A DNA stretch of 64,000 nt from Deltaproteobacteria bacterium (GCA_021813445.1 JAKAKP010000147.1:1-64000); one strand, 5' to 3'; counted from the first letter of the stretch, positions 51,445 through 59,035 are shown. Numbers and translations: made by a program. Notes: generated by a model from the letters alone, not told the origin.

Positions 51445-51587
51445 ATTTGCAGCTTGGAAAGTATCTCTCTGGCTATCTCTGCGCCTTGCGCCGGCGTCAT
51501 GGCCATCACCCGCAGAGTGCCGAATTCCCCTTTGAATTCGTAAAGAGAGAATTCAACTGCCCTCTTTTTTCGCGGCCGTTTCCTCAT
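51381..51587 (-). CDS. Small basic protein of the integrative element
   Basis: 68 residues from ATG 51587, whose ATGA overlaps the stop of the preceding gene. Basic start (MRKRPRKKRAVEFSLYEFKG), a strand TLRVMAMT and a helix PAQGAEIAREILSKLQIYEG. No known family. The overlap supports translation as the last gene of the element's operon. Confidence 0.5.
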   Translation of the reverse strand: MRKRPRKKRAVEFSLYEFKGEFGTLRVMAMTPAQGAEIAREILSKLQIYEGALDLVNTISFPEFRSQR

Positions 51588-51772
51588 TCTGATAATCCTC
51601 TTTCCAGGTCCCCAGGGAGGTGCTCTCCTCTCCATAGTCCATCAATGTTTTGCTCGGGCTCATACTTCATCACCCGCCAGGCTATTAGGATTATGAAGAT
51701 GGCCACCAGCAGCCAATAAAAAGCTACCATTCCCCAAACCATTGGGCTAAGGTCCTGCCACCTTTTACTCAT
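51584..51772 (-). CDS. Small single-helix membrane protein
   Basis: 62 residues with one strong membrane helix (MVWGMVAFYWLLVAIFIILI) and a short charged C-terminal tail. It overlaps both neighbours by a few bases (51765-51772 and 51584-51587). Such one-helix proteins in small mobile elements are often lysis, exclusion or anchor proteins; nothing here decides. Confidence 0.55.
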   Translation of the reverse strand: MSKRWQDLSPMVWGMVAFYWLLVAIFIILIAWRVMKYEPEQNIDGLWRGEHLPGDLERGLSE

Positions 51773-52121
51773 TTCCCTCCTCCTGCAGCCCCTTTTTGAA
51801 GCGCTCCATGATTTCCGCCATGAAGCCCTCGAGCCATACGCGCTCTTTCTTGCTCATTTTCACGTCTGAAATTCTGAAAACCTCTGCTTTTTTGCGTTTT
51901 TTCCGCCGCGCCTTCCTCTCCCGCCTGGCGCTGGGCGCCTGGCTGGCCATCATATCTTCCGGGAGGTGCCAGGTCCCGGTCAGGATCCGGATCTCGATCC
52001 CCAGGCCCTCGCCTTCGATGAGGTCCCAGTTCAAATTTTGCCCGATGAAGAGGTTGCACGCCTGCCTGATTCCCCGGGGAATTGTGATCTGCCACCGCTG
52101 CCTGATGAGCCCTCGCTCCAT
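51765..52121 (-). CDS. AbrB/SpoVT-like DNA-binding protein with basic tail
   Basis: 118 residues. The first 45 (GLIRQRWQITIPRGIRQACN, LNWDLIEGEGLGIEI) read like a swapped-hairpin AbrB domain (x-x-GR-x-x-IP-x-x-IR, then a hydrophobic strand pair). A Lys/Arg-rich linker (RRERKARRKKRKK) and a C-terminal helix follow. Probably a regulator of the element. Its 5' end overlaps the preceding gene by 91 bases, so a later start is possible. Confidence 0.6.
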   Translation of the reverse strand: MERGLIRQRWQITIPRGIRQACNLFIGQNLNWDLIEGEGLGIEIRILTGTWHLPEDMMASQAPSARRERKARRKKRKKAEVFRISDVKMSKKERVWLEGFMAEIMERFKKGLQEEGNE

Positions 52122-52831
52122 AGCCTCTCCTGCTCGATGTCGGCCCGCCTGGCCACGCTCTCAACCCAGGCCTGGGCGTTTCGGGCTTGTCGGTTTCCGT
52201 CCTGGATGAAGCGCAACGCCGCAAAAAGCCTGGCTGCCCGCGATCGCTTTTTCGCTTTTGCTCTGGGCGCGATGCGGTATACCCGCATCTCCATTTTTTC
52301 CAGCTCTTCCCCGCTCAGCCTGATCACTTCCTGGAGTAAATCCTTTTGCCCCAGGTCCATCCACGCTTTAAAGCTTTCTTTAAACACTCTTAAGCTTAAG
52401 CTAAGCTGTGTCTCCGCCTGGCCACCCATGTCCGGGCGCTCCGGCCCCGCCTTGGAACCACCGCCGTTTCCCTGATCTCCACGCTTGGACATGGGTGTCC
52501 AGGTAGGCTTCTCTGAACCCCCATTTCCGCCCCCGCCTGGACATAGGCGTCCATCCGCCTGGACATACATGTCCAGGCGCAACCTATCCACCAGGTGAAC
52601 GATGATTTGCCCGGCCTGGTTTTTTGGCCGGTGGAGGACCAGCAGAAAATTCTTTGACTCCAGGCTCAAAAGGTGCCGCAAAAATTGCTTGGCGCTATAT
52701 ACTTCCCGCAGCCAGCGGCTTTCCCGGATTCTTGGAACGGTAACTTTCGATGATTCCTGTCGGTTTGCCAGGTCACAGAGGTAAGTCCAGACCCATAACT
52801 CCCCCGGTTGGAGCTTCAGGACCTCATCCAT
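52031..52831 (-). CDS. Putative replication or regulatory protein of the element (winged-helix-like)
   Basis: 266 residues. The N-terminal about 95 look like a winged helix: LKLQPGELWVWTYLCDLANR, VTVPRIRESRWLREVYSAKQ, FLRHLLSLESKNFLLVLHRP. A Gly/Pro/Thr-rich linker (about 96-145) and a helical C-terminal half (QDLLQEVIRLSGEELEKM-like) follow. The DnaD/replication-initiator layout is similar, but I do not recognise the family. First gene of the element operon, starting next to attR. Confidence 0.6.
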   Translation of the reverse strand: MDEVLKLQPGELWVWTYLCDLANRQESSKVTVPRIRESRWLREVYSAKQFLRHLLSLESKNFLLVLHRPKNQAGQIIVHLVDRLRLDMYVQADGRLCPGGGGNGGSEKPTWTPMSKRGDQGNGGGSKAGPERPDMGGQAETQLSLSLRVFKESFKAWMDLGQKDLLQEVIRLSGEELEKMEMRVYRIAPRAKAKKRSRAARLFAALRFIQDGNRQARNAQAWVESVARRADIEQERLWSEGSSGSGGRSQFPGESGRRATSSSGKI

Positions 52832-52866
52832 TCCCCCCCGCCTTCCAAGGCCCTAGTCGCGACTGC

Positions 52867-52918
52867 TCGGGCTCATAACCCGAAGGTCGCAGGTTCAAAT
52901 CCTGCCCCCGCTACCAAG
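52867..52918 (+). other. attR: 3' half of an initiator tRNA
   Basis: TCGGGCTCATAACCCGAAGG TCG is identical to the anticodon arm of the intact tRNA; the T arm differs by paired changes (GCAGG/CCTGC) and the acceptor end CCCCGCTACCA is kept. It cannot form a whole tRNA. It marks the right end of the element and probably is the host's original tRNA 3' end. Confidence 0.8.
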
Positions 52919-52927
52919 AAATCCAAG

Positions 52928-52956
52928 GGGCTTAGGTTAAAATCTAAGCCCTTTTT
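52928..52956 (+). terminator. Terminator beyond attR
   Basis: GGGCTTAG (52928-52935) pairs with CTAAGCCC (52944-52951) and is followed by TTTTT. It probably was the native terminator of the initiator tRNA before the element separated them. Confidence 0.75.
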
Positions 52957-53082
52957 CTTTATCCCTGGAATTTCCATCCTCCCACTAATCCCCAAAGAGC
53001 AGGAGTAAAGAAGGGTACGAGGGGACAGATTGCGGCCTGGTGTCCGCCTCTCGGCCTGAGCAGTCGCCGCTTGCTGGGCCAG

Positions 53083-53182
53083 GCAGGCAGTCACTTTTCT
53101 TCTCCCCGTAGCCTACCGCAGGGGCGCTCCACCCCTTACAGTTGCGTCACCCGCGGCCAGGTGCCCGCCCCAGGCTGCCTGC
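53083..53182. other. Possible structured RNA or control region
   Basis: GCAGGCAG (53083-53090) and CTGCCTGC (53175-53182) close a region of about 84 bases with inner pairings (CCCC...GGGG at 53104-53124; GGC...GCC near 53155). On the minus strand it contains ACGCAACTGTAAGG and GCGGTAGGCTACGGGG, faintly like pieces of cobalamin or cyclic-di-GMP riboswitches, but no class can be completed and no fitting downstream gene exists. Otherwise 52957-53345 shows nothing. Confidence 0.3.
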
Positions 53183-53345
53183 GATGGGACTCAGCCACCA
53201 CAAATTTTTGAAAAAATCTCTCCCTCCGCTTGGGGGTTGATAAATCCAGGGAAAATTATGCTACTATTGCTGGCGTCAAATAATGCGGCTATAAGAATCG
53301 GGGTTAAAAACGTTTTTCAACCCTGATGTCAAAAAGAGTCCCCAG

Positions 53346-53627
53346 ATGATGAAAAGACTGACGGGAATACTCGGGTGGCTGGCATTTTGGCTTTTGGCAG
53401 TGGCTCTGCTCACCAGCGGTGGCGCCTGGGCCAAGGCCACCACCGCGGAGCAGGCCCAAACTGTGGTGCTGAACTGGCTCCGCCTGGACGGCGTGCCTCT
53501 GGGCGCGGCCATGGCCCAGCAGATCAAAGAAGTTCAAACTTTTTCTTATGGGGGCTCCCCCGCCTATTACGTGGTGTCGAGGCAGGGCGAATACAAGATT
53601 CGCCCCCACGAAAAAATATCCGTTTGA
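53346..53627 (+). pseudogene. Secreted C10-peptidase-like protein, cut off by repeat R2
   Basis: Signal peptide (GILGWLAFWLLAVALLTSGG, AWA) then a propeptide-like start TAEQAQTVVLNWLRLDGVPL and YGGSPAYYVVS, as at the front of streptopain-type (C10) proteases, where PAYYVV is followed by GF-x-(I/V)-(I/V)-SADD. Here the next residues, RQGEYKIRPHEKISV, are the translation of repeat R2. The catalytic part is gone. Confidence 0.55.
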
Positions 53628-53641
53628 TTGCGACTTGGTAT
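53578..53641. repeat. Dispersed repeat R2, copy 2
   Basis: CGAGGCAGGGCGAATACAAG to GATTGCGACTTGGTAT. Inverted relative to 45599-45662 with about four differences. It forms the artificial end of the C10-peptidase-like frame. Confidence 0.7.
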
Positions 53642-53658
53642 TAGGCGCGAAGAACCGG

Positions 53659-53829
53659 CTAGGTCTTTGGCGAGTAATCCCTAATTTGCTGCTCCACCTT
53701 AGAGGATGACAGACTAAAGACGGCCACCGGGTGATAGAACAGGCGGCGGTCTTTCCAGGAATAGGTCAATTCATCCAGGTATTCCAACACTTCCTGCTTG
53801 GGTGCGTTAAGAAAAAAGAGAATCCTCCC
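53659..53829 (-). pseudogene. C-terminal gene remnant (56 residues)
   Basis: A minus-strand frame without start reads LFFLNAPKQEVLEYLDELTY, SWKDRRLFYHPVAVFSLSSS, KVEQQIRDYSPKT and stops. It looks like a genuine protein end lying between repeats R2 and R3. Family not recognised. Confidence 0.4.
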
Positions 53830-53857
53830 TTAACTTATTTCAAGTTCGTTTTTGGAT

Positions 53858-53976
53858 GCAACAAATCCTAAAGACCGGCGTGTATCGGCGTGCATCGGCG
53901 GCTAATATTTAACCGCCGATAAACGCAGATAAACGCCGCTGATTCTGCCGGTTTTTTTGCATGGCAATATGAATTT
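53858..53976. repeat. Dispersed repeat R3, copy 2
   Basis: GCAACAAATCCTAAAGACCG to GGCAATATGAATTTG, the reverse complement of 47014-47121 apart from about ten extra bases and a few substitutions. Confidence 0.7.
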
Positions 53977-54031
53977 GTTATTATGCGCTGCCTGATGCCA
54001 GACAAGCCCGAAATTAGGTGGATAAGGACTT

Positions 54032-55141
54032 TTAGAACTCACCTCCGGCAAGCTCGCCGATTATACCCCTGATGACGCGTTCCTGTAATTCGATACTCTC
54101 CATCAGCCGAAACTGCACCAGGGCCCGGGCCAGGTTGTGTTCCGGGCTCCGGACCTTGAAGTAGACATTTCCCGCCAAATAATCGGTAAAGAAGCGCAGC
54201 CCCAACTCAAAGGGCAGGAGTCGAATGGCGGCAAAGAGATAGTCATAGTCGCCGGAGGTGAGGAAGCCCCGGGCCTGGGAGAGATAGCCCCGGAGCAGGG
54301 CGCGGCAGATTTCGGAGTCGAAATGCACCGCCTGCCAATCCCCGGTTTCCTCCCCCAGTGGGTTACAGCCGGAGCGGAGGCAATCCCCCAGATCATAGTG
54401 CACCAGGCCGGGCTTGACCGTGTCCAGGTCTATCAGGGCCACAGCCCGGCCGCTGGCCGCATCCAGCAGGACGTTGTTGACCTTGGGATCGCCGTGGATG
54501 GTGCGCCGCGGCAGCTTGCCCGCGGCTTTGGCCTCCTCCAGAACCCCGGCCCCGGCCCGGCGCGCGGCCACGTAGCGGTGGCACCAGTCCGCTTCCGGGG
54601 ACTGCTTCCCAGGACCCTGGGCGATGACCTGGTCATAATGGCGCAGATACCGGGGGAGGTGGTGAAAGCCGGGGAGGGGGTCCGCCAATCTTTCCGGGGG
54701 AAGATCGCTGAGCAGATAGTGGAAACGGCCCAGGGCATAACCTACTTCCCGGGCGTGCTCCAGGTCCTGGATGGTGTCCTGGGACCGGGCCTGGTCAATA
54801 AAGCTGAGGGCCCGCCAGAAGGCCCCGTCCGGGTCGAACCAGTGGTCCTGGCCGCCCGCGGTCAGGAGCACCTCCGGCACTTCCCAGCGGCGGCCCGGGG
54901 GCAGGGACTCCTGCTGCAAACGGCCCCGCAGGTGCGCGGTGAAGGTGCGCAGGTTCTCCATGATGAGTTCCGGGCGGGGAAAGACTTTGGTATTGAGGCG
55001 CTGCAGGATGAAGCTTTTGACAGCCGCACCTTCCAGGGTCACCAGGAAGGTGGCGTTGATATTGCCCTGGCCGTATTCCTTAACGTCCAAGACGCGGCCC
55101 TGGGGGGTGAATTGTTGGGCGGCGGTAAAGCAGTGGGACAA
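54032..55141 (-). CDS. Aminoglycoside-phosphotransferase-fold kinase, N-acetylhexosamine kinase-like
   Basis: 369 residues. N-terminal lobe with KEYGQGNINATFLVTLEG (nucleotide loop) and SFILQRLNTKVFPRPELIME; catalytic motif TIHGDPKVNNVLLD (Brenner-type HGD-x-x-x-x-N) and metal motif ALIDLDTVKPGLVHYDLGDC. This combination is typical of the NahK-like group that phosphorylates N-acetylhexosamines, though other sugars or amino alcohols are possible. No sugar pathway neighbours support a specific substrate. Confidence 0.75.
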   Translation of the reverse strand: MSHCFTAAQQFTPQGRVLDVKEYGQGNINATFLVTLEGAAVKSFILQRLNTKVFPRPELIMENLRTFTAHLRGRLQQESLPPGRRWEVPEVLLTAGGQDHWFDPDGAFWRALSFIDQARSQDTIQDLEHAREVGYALGRFHYLLSDLPPERLADPLPGFHHLPRYLRHYDQVIAQGPGKQSPEADWCHRYVAARRAGAGVLEEAKAAGKLPRRTIHGDPKVNNVLLDAASGRAVALIDLDTVKPGLVHYDLGDCLRSGCNPLGEETGDWQAVHFDSEICRALLRGYLSQARGFLTSGDYDYLFAAIRLLPFELGLRFFTDYLAGNVYFKVRSPEHNLARALVQFRLMESIELQERVIRGIIGELAGGEF

Positions 55142-55161
55142 GATATTGATTTCCAGAAAAG

Positions 55162-55227
55162 TCAGAACGCTGCCGCCTCGTTGATCTCGACTTCCGCCTC
55201 AGGGTGAAACCACACAGAAAAGTTCAC
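55162..55227 (-). pseudogene. RelE/ParE-type toxin, truncated to 21 residues
   Basis: GTG 55227 overlaps the antitoxin stop (GTGA). The frame reads VNFSVWFHPEAEVEINEAAAF then TGA. HPEAE-x-E-(I/L)-NEAA-x-(F/W)-Y is the exact start of a ParE/RelE toxin; the remaining about 75 residues are missing, replaced by the intergenic region before the kinase gene. Confidence 0.65.
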
Positions 55228-55451
55228 CGCAGTCGCGACCTTGCATCCTTCAGCACTTCATCTCTCGGACGCAAAGACACCTGGCCCGCATTAATCTCAT
55301 CATCCCGACGCAAAGCTTCATCAACCCACAGGCGCTCAATCTCGGCTGCCGACAGGTCTTCAAGACTTGCCAAAAGGGCGCGGGCCAGTTTCGCCCGGGC
55401 TTCAGGGGAAAGTTTCATCGCCTCTTTCTTTAATTCATCTAAACCCATCAT
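55224..55451 (-). CDS. Addiction-module antitoxin (TIGR02574-like)
   Basis: 75 residues from ATG 55451 (GGAGG upstream). GLDELKKEAMKLSPEARAKL, ARALLASLEDLSAAEIERLW, VDEALRRDDEINAGQV: the usual helical antitoxin that precedes RelE/ParE. Its toxin partner is truncated, so it stands as an orphan antitoxin. Confidence 0.8.
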   Translation of the reverse strand: MMGLDELKKEAMKLSPEARAKLARALLASLEDLSAAEIERLWVDEALRRDDEINAGQVSLRPRDEVLKDARSRLR

Positions 55452-55584
55452 ATCCTCCAGATGAGGAGTCACTGCCACTGAGATTTCATCAATTATAATA
55501 ATTTTCGAGGTTTTTTAAATGCATTTCCCAAATTATTGGTTATCTGGAAATGGAATAAACATAACCGGCTATGTCTCCCATGCC

Positions 55585-55842
55585 TTAATGCTTCTTCCCT
55601 CGCAGCCGTCTCGCCACCTGGGCTTCCAGGTCCTGGGTGAGGACTTTGAGGTTACGGCTTTCCGGGACCGGGCCGGAGTCGCCCCAGCCCTTTTGCAGCG
55701 CCTCTTTTTTCTTCTGGCGGAATTCCTCGACGCTGGCGGCCAGGTCCCTCCAGAGGAGCAGCTTCTGTAGAATGTGGCGCTCGGGCCCGGAGAAGCCATT
55801 CTCCAGATCGAAGGATTCGCCCCGTTGGGTGGTGTAGATCAT
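55585..55842 (-). CDS. Conserved hypothetical protein, helical
   Basis: 85 residues: MIYTTQRGESFDLENGFSGP, ERHILQKLLLWRDLAASVEE, FRQKKKEALQKGWGDSGPVP, then a basic helix. AAGGCGG precedes the ATG. I do not recognise a family; the composition suggests a small cytoplasmic helical protein. Confidence 0.55.
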   Translation of the reverse strand: MIYTTQRGESFDLENGFSGPERHILQKLLLWRDLAASVEEFRQKKKEALQKGWGDSGPVPESRNLKVLTQDLEAQVARRLRGKKH

Positions 55843-55857
55843 GGAATCCGCCTTTTA

Positions 55858-56107
55858 GAGTTCAAAGTTCAAGGTTCAAAGTTGTTGGCGCTGGGCGCCG
55901 CACCCCGAGAGTAATGGCGGGCGAGGACGCCCGCCGCTACGTATTTTCGTTTTTTGCGATGGGCCTGGCGAAAAGCAAATAGTCCAATATGTTATTAACT
56001 AGCACAGGCTTGAAAGCCTTTGCCGCCATTAAATTTTAAAAATTTACTCTATCTAAGGGACCTTGCCCCACCTTGAACTTTGAACCTTGAACCTTGAACC
56101 TTGAACT
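55858..56107. repeat. Repeat cluster between genes (AGTTCAA/TTGAACC units and R4 modules)
   Basis: AGTTCAAAGTTCAAGGTTCA at 55859-55880 and its inverse (TTGAACTTTGAACCTTGAAC, repeated) at 56072-56106 flank two modules of repeat R4: GGCGGGCGAGGACGCCCGCC near 55917 and GCACAGGCTTGAAAGCCT near 56002. The TTCAAAG unit recurs at 60330-60362. Confidence 0.6.
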
Positions 56108-56904
56108 TATCTTTGTCTGAGATCCCGCAATAATATCAGGTCATCAACGGTGAGGGCGCAGGAGAAACGGTAACCAGCCAGCACCTTGACCGGCCGCAAA
56201 TCCGGCAGCTCCAGGTACGGGTGGTCAAAGAAGGTCAGCGCGGCCTCCCCTTTCCAGATGGGGGAGACCTGCACATCCCGGGACTTCAGTTGCACCAGTT
56301 CATAGACCGCGGGCCGGTCATGCTTCCCGGCCGCCAGTTCGGGAAAGTGCCGGGTGTTGATCGCGCCGGCAAAGGTGGGTTGGGGCAGTTCCGTGGTCTG
56401 CCCCCGGAGGGTGACCACCGCCTCCACGAGGCGGCGGTCCTTGACCGCCAGGGTGGCGCCGAACCTGCCGCCGGGCCCCAAAACCGGGGTGGCCGGAGAA
56501 GGCAGATCGTAGGCCCGGGTGATCCAAGTGGAGCCGATCTGTTTCGGCCAGCCCTGGGCCCAGCCCCGGAACAGGGAGACGTCCTGGTCCACCCAGATGA
56601 AGGGGCAACAGGCCACGGCCGCGCCTTCATAGGCCGCGGAGATGAGGATGATGGTCTCCCGGTACTGGCTGCGGGCGGGGTCGAGATATTCATCCCCGGC
56701 GTCGCTGGCGTATTGCCACTCCACAAAGTAGGCCGCACACCGGGGGGAATGGAAGGTCAGGCCCTGGGGCAGGAAAGCCGCCACCGCCGCGGGCGCGGCT
56801 TCGTATTCCACTGCCAGACAGGTGCCCACATAGTGCCAGGGCGGGGTGGGAGCCAGGCTGGAAGTGCCTTTGGGAGTCCGGGGTAAAGAGTAACCTTTGA
56901 GCAT
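56107..56904 (-). CDS. Acetoacetate decarboxylase family protein
   Basis: 265 residues. YVGTCLAVEYEAAPAAVAAF, QYRETIILISAAYEGAAVAC, and FRGWAQGWPKQIGSTWITRA, where the Lys of WPKQ matches the Schiff-base lysine region of acetoacetate decarboxylases; LTFFDHPYLELPDL near the end. The family also includes lyases and hydratases with other substrates, so the reaction is open. AGGAG five bases upstream of the ATG lies within the end of the small frame before it. Confidence 0.75.
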   Translation of the reverse strand: MLKGYSLPRTPKGTSSLAPTPPWHYVGTCLAVEYEAAPAAVAAFLPQGLTFHSPRCAAYFVEWQYASDAGDEYLDPARSQYRETIILISAAYEGAAVACCPFIWVDQDVSLFRGWAQGWPKQIGSTWITRAYDLPSPATPVLGPGGRFGATLAVKDRRLVEAVVTLRGQTTELPQPTFAGAINTRHFPELAAGKHDRPAVYELVQLKSRDVQVSPIWKGEAALTFFDHPYLELPDLRPVKVLAGYRFSCALTVDDLILLRDLRQR

Positions 56905-56905
56905 G

Positions 56906-57013
56906 TTATCTCCTATGGGTCATTTGTGCTTCTGTAAGGCCCGATCTCGGGGTGGAACAGACGACGGCCAGCAGCGCCACCAGGACCATAAGTCTGATTT
57001 TGAGCGGCAGCAT
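56906..57013 (-). CDS. Possible 35-residue signal-peptide ORF upstream of the decarboxylase-like gene
   Basis: GGGAGGGAAGT precedes the ATG; the product is KIRLMVLVALLAVVCSTPRS and twelve more residues, like a small lipoprotein or exported peptide. It ends two bases before the next ATG, so it might couple translation. It may equally be the remains of a secreted protein gene. Confidence 0.35.
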   Translation of the reverse strand: MLPLKIRLMVLVALLAVVCSTPRSGLTEAQMTHRR

Positions 57014-57388
57014 ACTTCCCTCCCGCAATGAGTATCCTCTCAGTGGGGCGAATTATAGGCCATGCCGGCAAGAAAAGCAAAAATGGCGCCTGATTCTCAA
57101 TTTCGCCCTGATACCGGAACTGATGGGGAGGTTCAGCCCGGGGTTGATCTGATACCCATCCTCTCAATGGAGAGGAGGTAATGTTGTCGGCCTACGTAAC
57201 TTTTTCTGTCATCCTGAACGCAGTGAAGGATCTCAGCGCCTCGGAAATACGAGATTCGCGGCGCTCAGAAGGACAAATTAGGATAATTGAGTTTTTGAAA
57301 TAGCTTCTAAGCAAAGATGAAGGGTCTTAACGGCAGTAGGATAAAGGAGGGGCCAAGGTTAGAGATTTCCCCATAATCGAGGTCAAGA
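57014..57388. other. Intergenic; repeat-like piece only
   Basis: Contains GTCATCCTGAACGCAGTGAA followed by GGATCTCAGCGCC and its near-inverse (57205-57270), a piece of intergenic repeat similar to that near position 150. No gene supported. Confidence 0.4.
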
Positions 57389-57523
57389 TTAATGACGGAA
57401 GGTCGATTCGTAATCTTCCCATTGCAACCGTCTCTGGTATTCTTCCTCGGTTTCCGGATTCGTATACCACTTTTTGGTTTGATAATACCCGGGAGGCTCA
57501 TCCCCGGGAGCGGTTTTTTTCAT
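57389..57523 (-). CDS. Small protein of 44 residues
   Basis: ATG 57523 starts MKKTAPGDEPPGYYQTKKWY, TNPETEEEYQRRLQWEDYES, TFRH and TAA. The aromatic and charged composition, sensible codon use and clean ends argue for a real gene although the ribosome site is weak. Unknown function. Confidence 0.5.
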   Translation of the reverse strand: MKKTAPGDEPPGYYQTKKWYTNPETEEEYQRRLQWEDYESTFRH

Positions 57524-57679
57524 AATAACCCGGGGCGCAGCAGGTGATGAGCGTCAGAAGGGGTAAAAACCAAAACCAGGCCTGCACAGATGTTCTTTTG
57601 GAAGCGGAGCGACGGCATATATTCAAAGTTAACAGGGAAAAGGAGCGGTACATGTTATTGGCAACTAAGAGAAGCCGTC

Positions 57680-58201
57680 TTACTTCCCCTTTTTCGCGGG
57701 GGGCATTTTCTCCATGGGAGGAGGGGTTGACGGCACGGGCTTCTCCGGGGTGGCAGCGATCTTGGCCTTCAGCTTGGCCATATTTTCGGCAACGGTTTTA
57801 GCGATGACGCTCTCATTGCCTACCTCTTTCACCGGCTTGACCCCGGTGCAGAGCCCCCCGGTAAAGCACACCTGCTGAATCTTATACTTGTAATCATTGG
57901 CGTACTTGGACGCGTCAGTCAGATAGGCCAAGGCCTCTTTCAGTTTGCCTTCCTGAGCCTTGATGGCCGCCAAGTTGTTGAGGGCAAAGGGGTTGTAGCG
58001 GTCCCGGCTTAGAGCTGTCTTAAACTCTGCTTCGGCAGCGTCATATTTGCCAGCCCGCATCAAATCAAACCCCTTGGTGAGTGGGGTAAAGACATCTTCC
58101 GGCATAATCCGGGGTTGGGCCATGGCCGAGGAGGTGATCAAGAGGAAAACCGCCAATGCTGACAACGCCAGAATTGTAGTCCATTTCGCGCTACGTACCA
58201 T
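57680..58201 (-). CDS. Secreted TPR-like protein
   Basis: 173 residues: signal peptide (ILALSALAVFLLITSSAMAQ), then a TPR pair FDLMRAGKYDAAEAEFKTAL and NPFALNNLAAIKAQEGKLKE, a region with two Cys (QQVCFTGGLCTGVKPVKEVG) and a Pro/Lys-rich tail. CGAAAGGAGCC is a good ribosome site. Probably a periplasmic scaffold or envelope assembly factor. Confidence 0.75.
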   Translation of the reverse strand: MVRSAKWTTILALSALAVFLLITSSAMAQPRIMPEDVFTPLTKGFDLMRAGKYDAAEAEFKTALSRDRYNPFALNNLAAIKAQEGKLKEALAYLTDASKYANDYKYKIQQVCFTGGLCTGVKPVKEVGNESVIAKTVAENMAKLKAKIAATPEKPVPSTPPPMEKMPPAKKGK

Positions 58202-58435
58202 TTATTGGCTCCTTTCGCTAAGTGCGGGGGTGGAACGCAGAACCGCACCTTTTCCCGTGAACAAAATCTAGGACATAATTTGGCCGTGTCAAGAAAGGAA
58301 GGAAACTTAAATGTATTTTAGTCCTTTAATTAAAGAAGCGAAGGGTAACAGGGGGGGCGCGGGGAGGATTGAAAAAGGGGGGGTCGGGGCCACGGCCACG
58401 CCCCCCCTGCCTTGCCAGGACCGGTGCCTACCAGG

Positions 58436-59035
58436 TTAAGGAGCCGCCGCGGTCTGCGGCCGCATCCGCTCTAAGGCCCGGGTCAGCTCCAACAGGACCC
58501 CCAACCCCTGGCGGCATTCCGGACTCCGCATCTGCCAGAGCAGGCCCAGGGGCCCCACCGGTTCGGCCTCCTGCAGACGTGAATTCAGAGCCACATCCGC
58601 CAGCCGGTCCATGAACTGGAGCATCTCTCCGGAGAACAGCTTGCCGAAGATCTTGAAGACCTGCTGTTGTTCCAAGACATCCAACTGGTCGATCATTTTA
58701 GGCACCGCAATTTTCAGGATCGGCTCCATGTCCGCCCACCAGTCGATGAAGTTTTCCAACTGCTCCAAAGCCCAGGAGAGGTACTTCAGGCTGGGGAGAA
58801 GCCTTTTTAAAAGGGCGAAAAAGTCCTCCAACTGGAAGCCGATTTCCACTTCCACCAGTTCTTCCGTCAGCTTCCTGGCCGCGGGGTCCATGAGGATGGA
58901 GAGATCCTTACCCAGATCCGTCAGGGTCTCCCAGGGCCGGGCAAAGACCTCCAACTGCTTTTCCACCCGGGCGACTCCCTCCAGCCTCTCTTCGATGCGG
59001 GCCAGCCGTTCCAGCAGCAGTTCCTCGTTGATCAT
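58436..59035 (-). CDS. DUF1641 protein, partner of SQR-like flavoprotein
   Basis: 199 residues, almost all helical: LLLERLARIEERLEGVARVE, LTDLGKDLSILMDPAARKLT, LEQLENFIDWWADMEPILKI. DUF1641 genes commonly sit beside sulfide:quinone oxidoreductase-like flavoproteins. Here its ATG overlaps the SQR stop (ATGA), so both are made together. Perhaps a membrane-side or assembly partner. Confidence 0.8.
   Translation of the reverse strand: MINEELLLERLARIEERLEGVARVEKQLEVFARPWETLTDLGKDLSILMDPAARKLTEELVEVEIGFQLEDFFALLKRLLPSLKYLSWALEQLENFIDWWADMEPILKIAVPKMIDQLDVLEQQQVFKIFGKLFSGEMLQFMDRLADVALNSRLQEAEPVGPLGLLWQMRSPECRQGLGVLLELTRALERMRPQTAAAP

Larger units (their letters stand above)
49230..52918. mobile_element. 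Small integrative element in the initiator tRNA gene
   Basis: Bounded on the left by the tRNA 3' half (core 49228-49250) and on the right by a second 3' half ending in ACCA (52867-52918). Next to the tRNA is a tyrosine integrase, then about 0.7 kb of GC-rich inverted repeats, then four overlapping minus-strand genes. About 3.6 kb in all, the size of a satellite or plasmid-like element; no capsid, relaxase or recognisable polymerase is present. The two att copies differ by compensatory changes in the T stem (GTGGG/CCCAC against GCAGG/CCTGC), so one half was imported with the element. Confidence 0.8.

Noticed and set aside
52873-53094. Minus-strand frame ending in AGAGFEPATFGL
   Set aside because: This is the well-known artefact from translating the tRNA T arm and acceptor end in reverse; it is the att copy, not a gene.
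53091-53174. Cobalamin or GEMM riboswitch call
   Set aside because: Only isolated short strings match; the order and spacing of conserved elements fail and no suitable gene follows on that strand.
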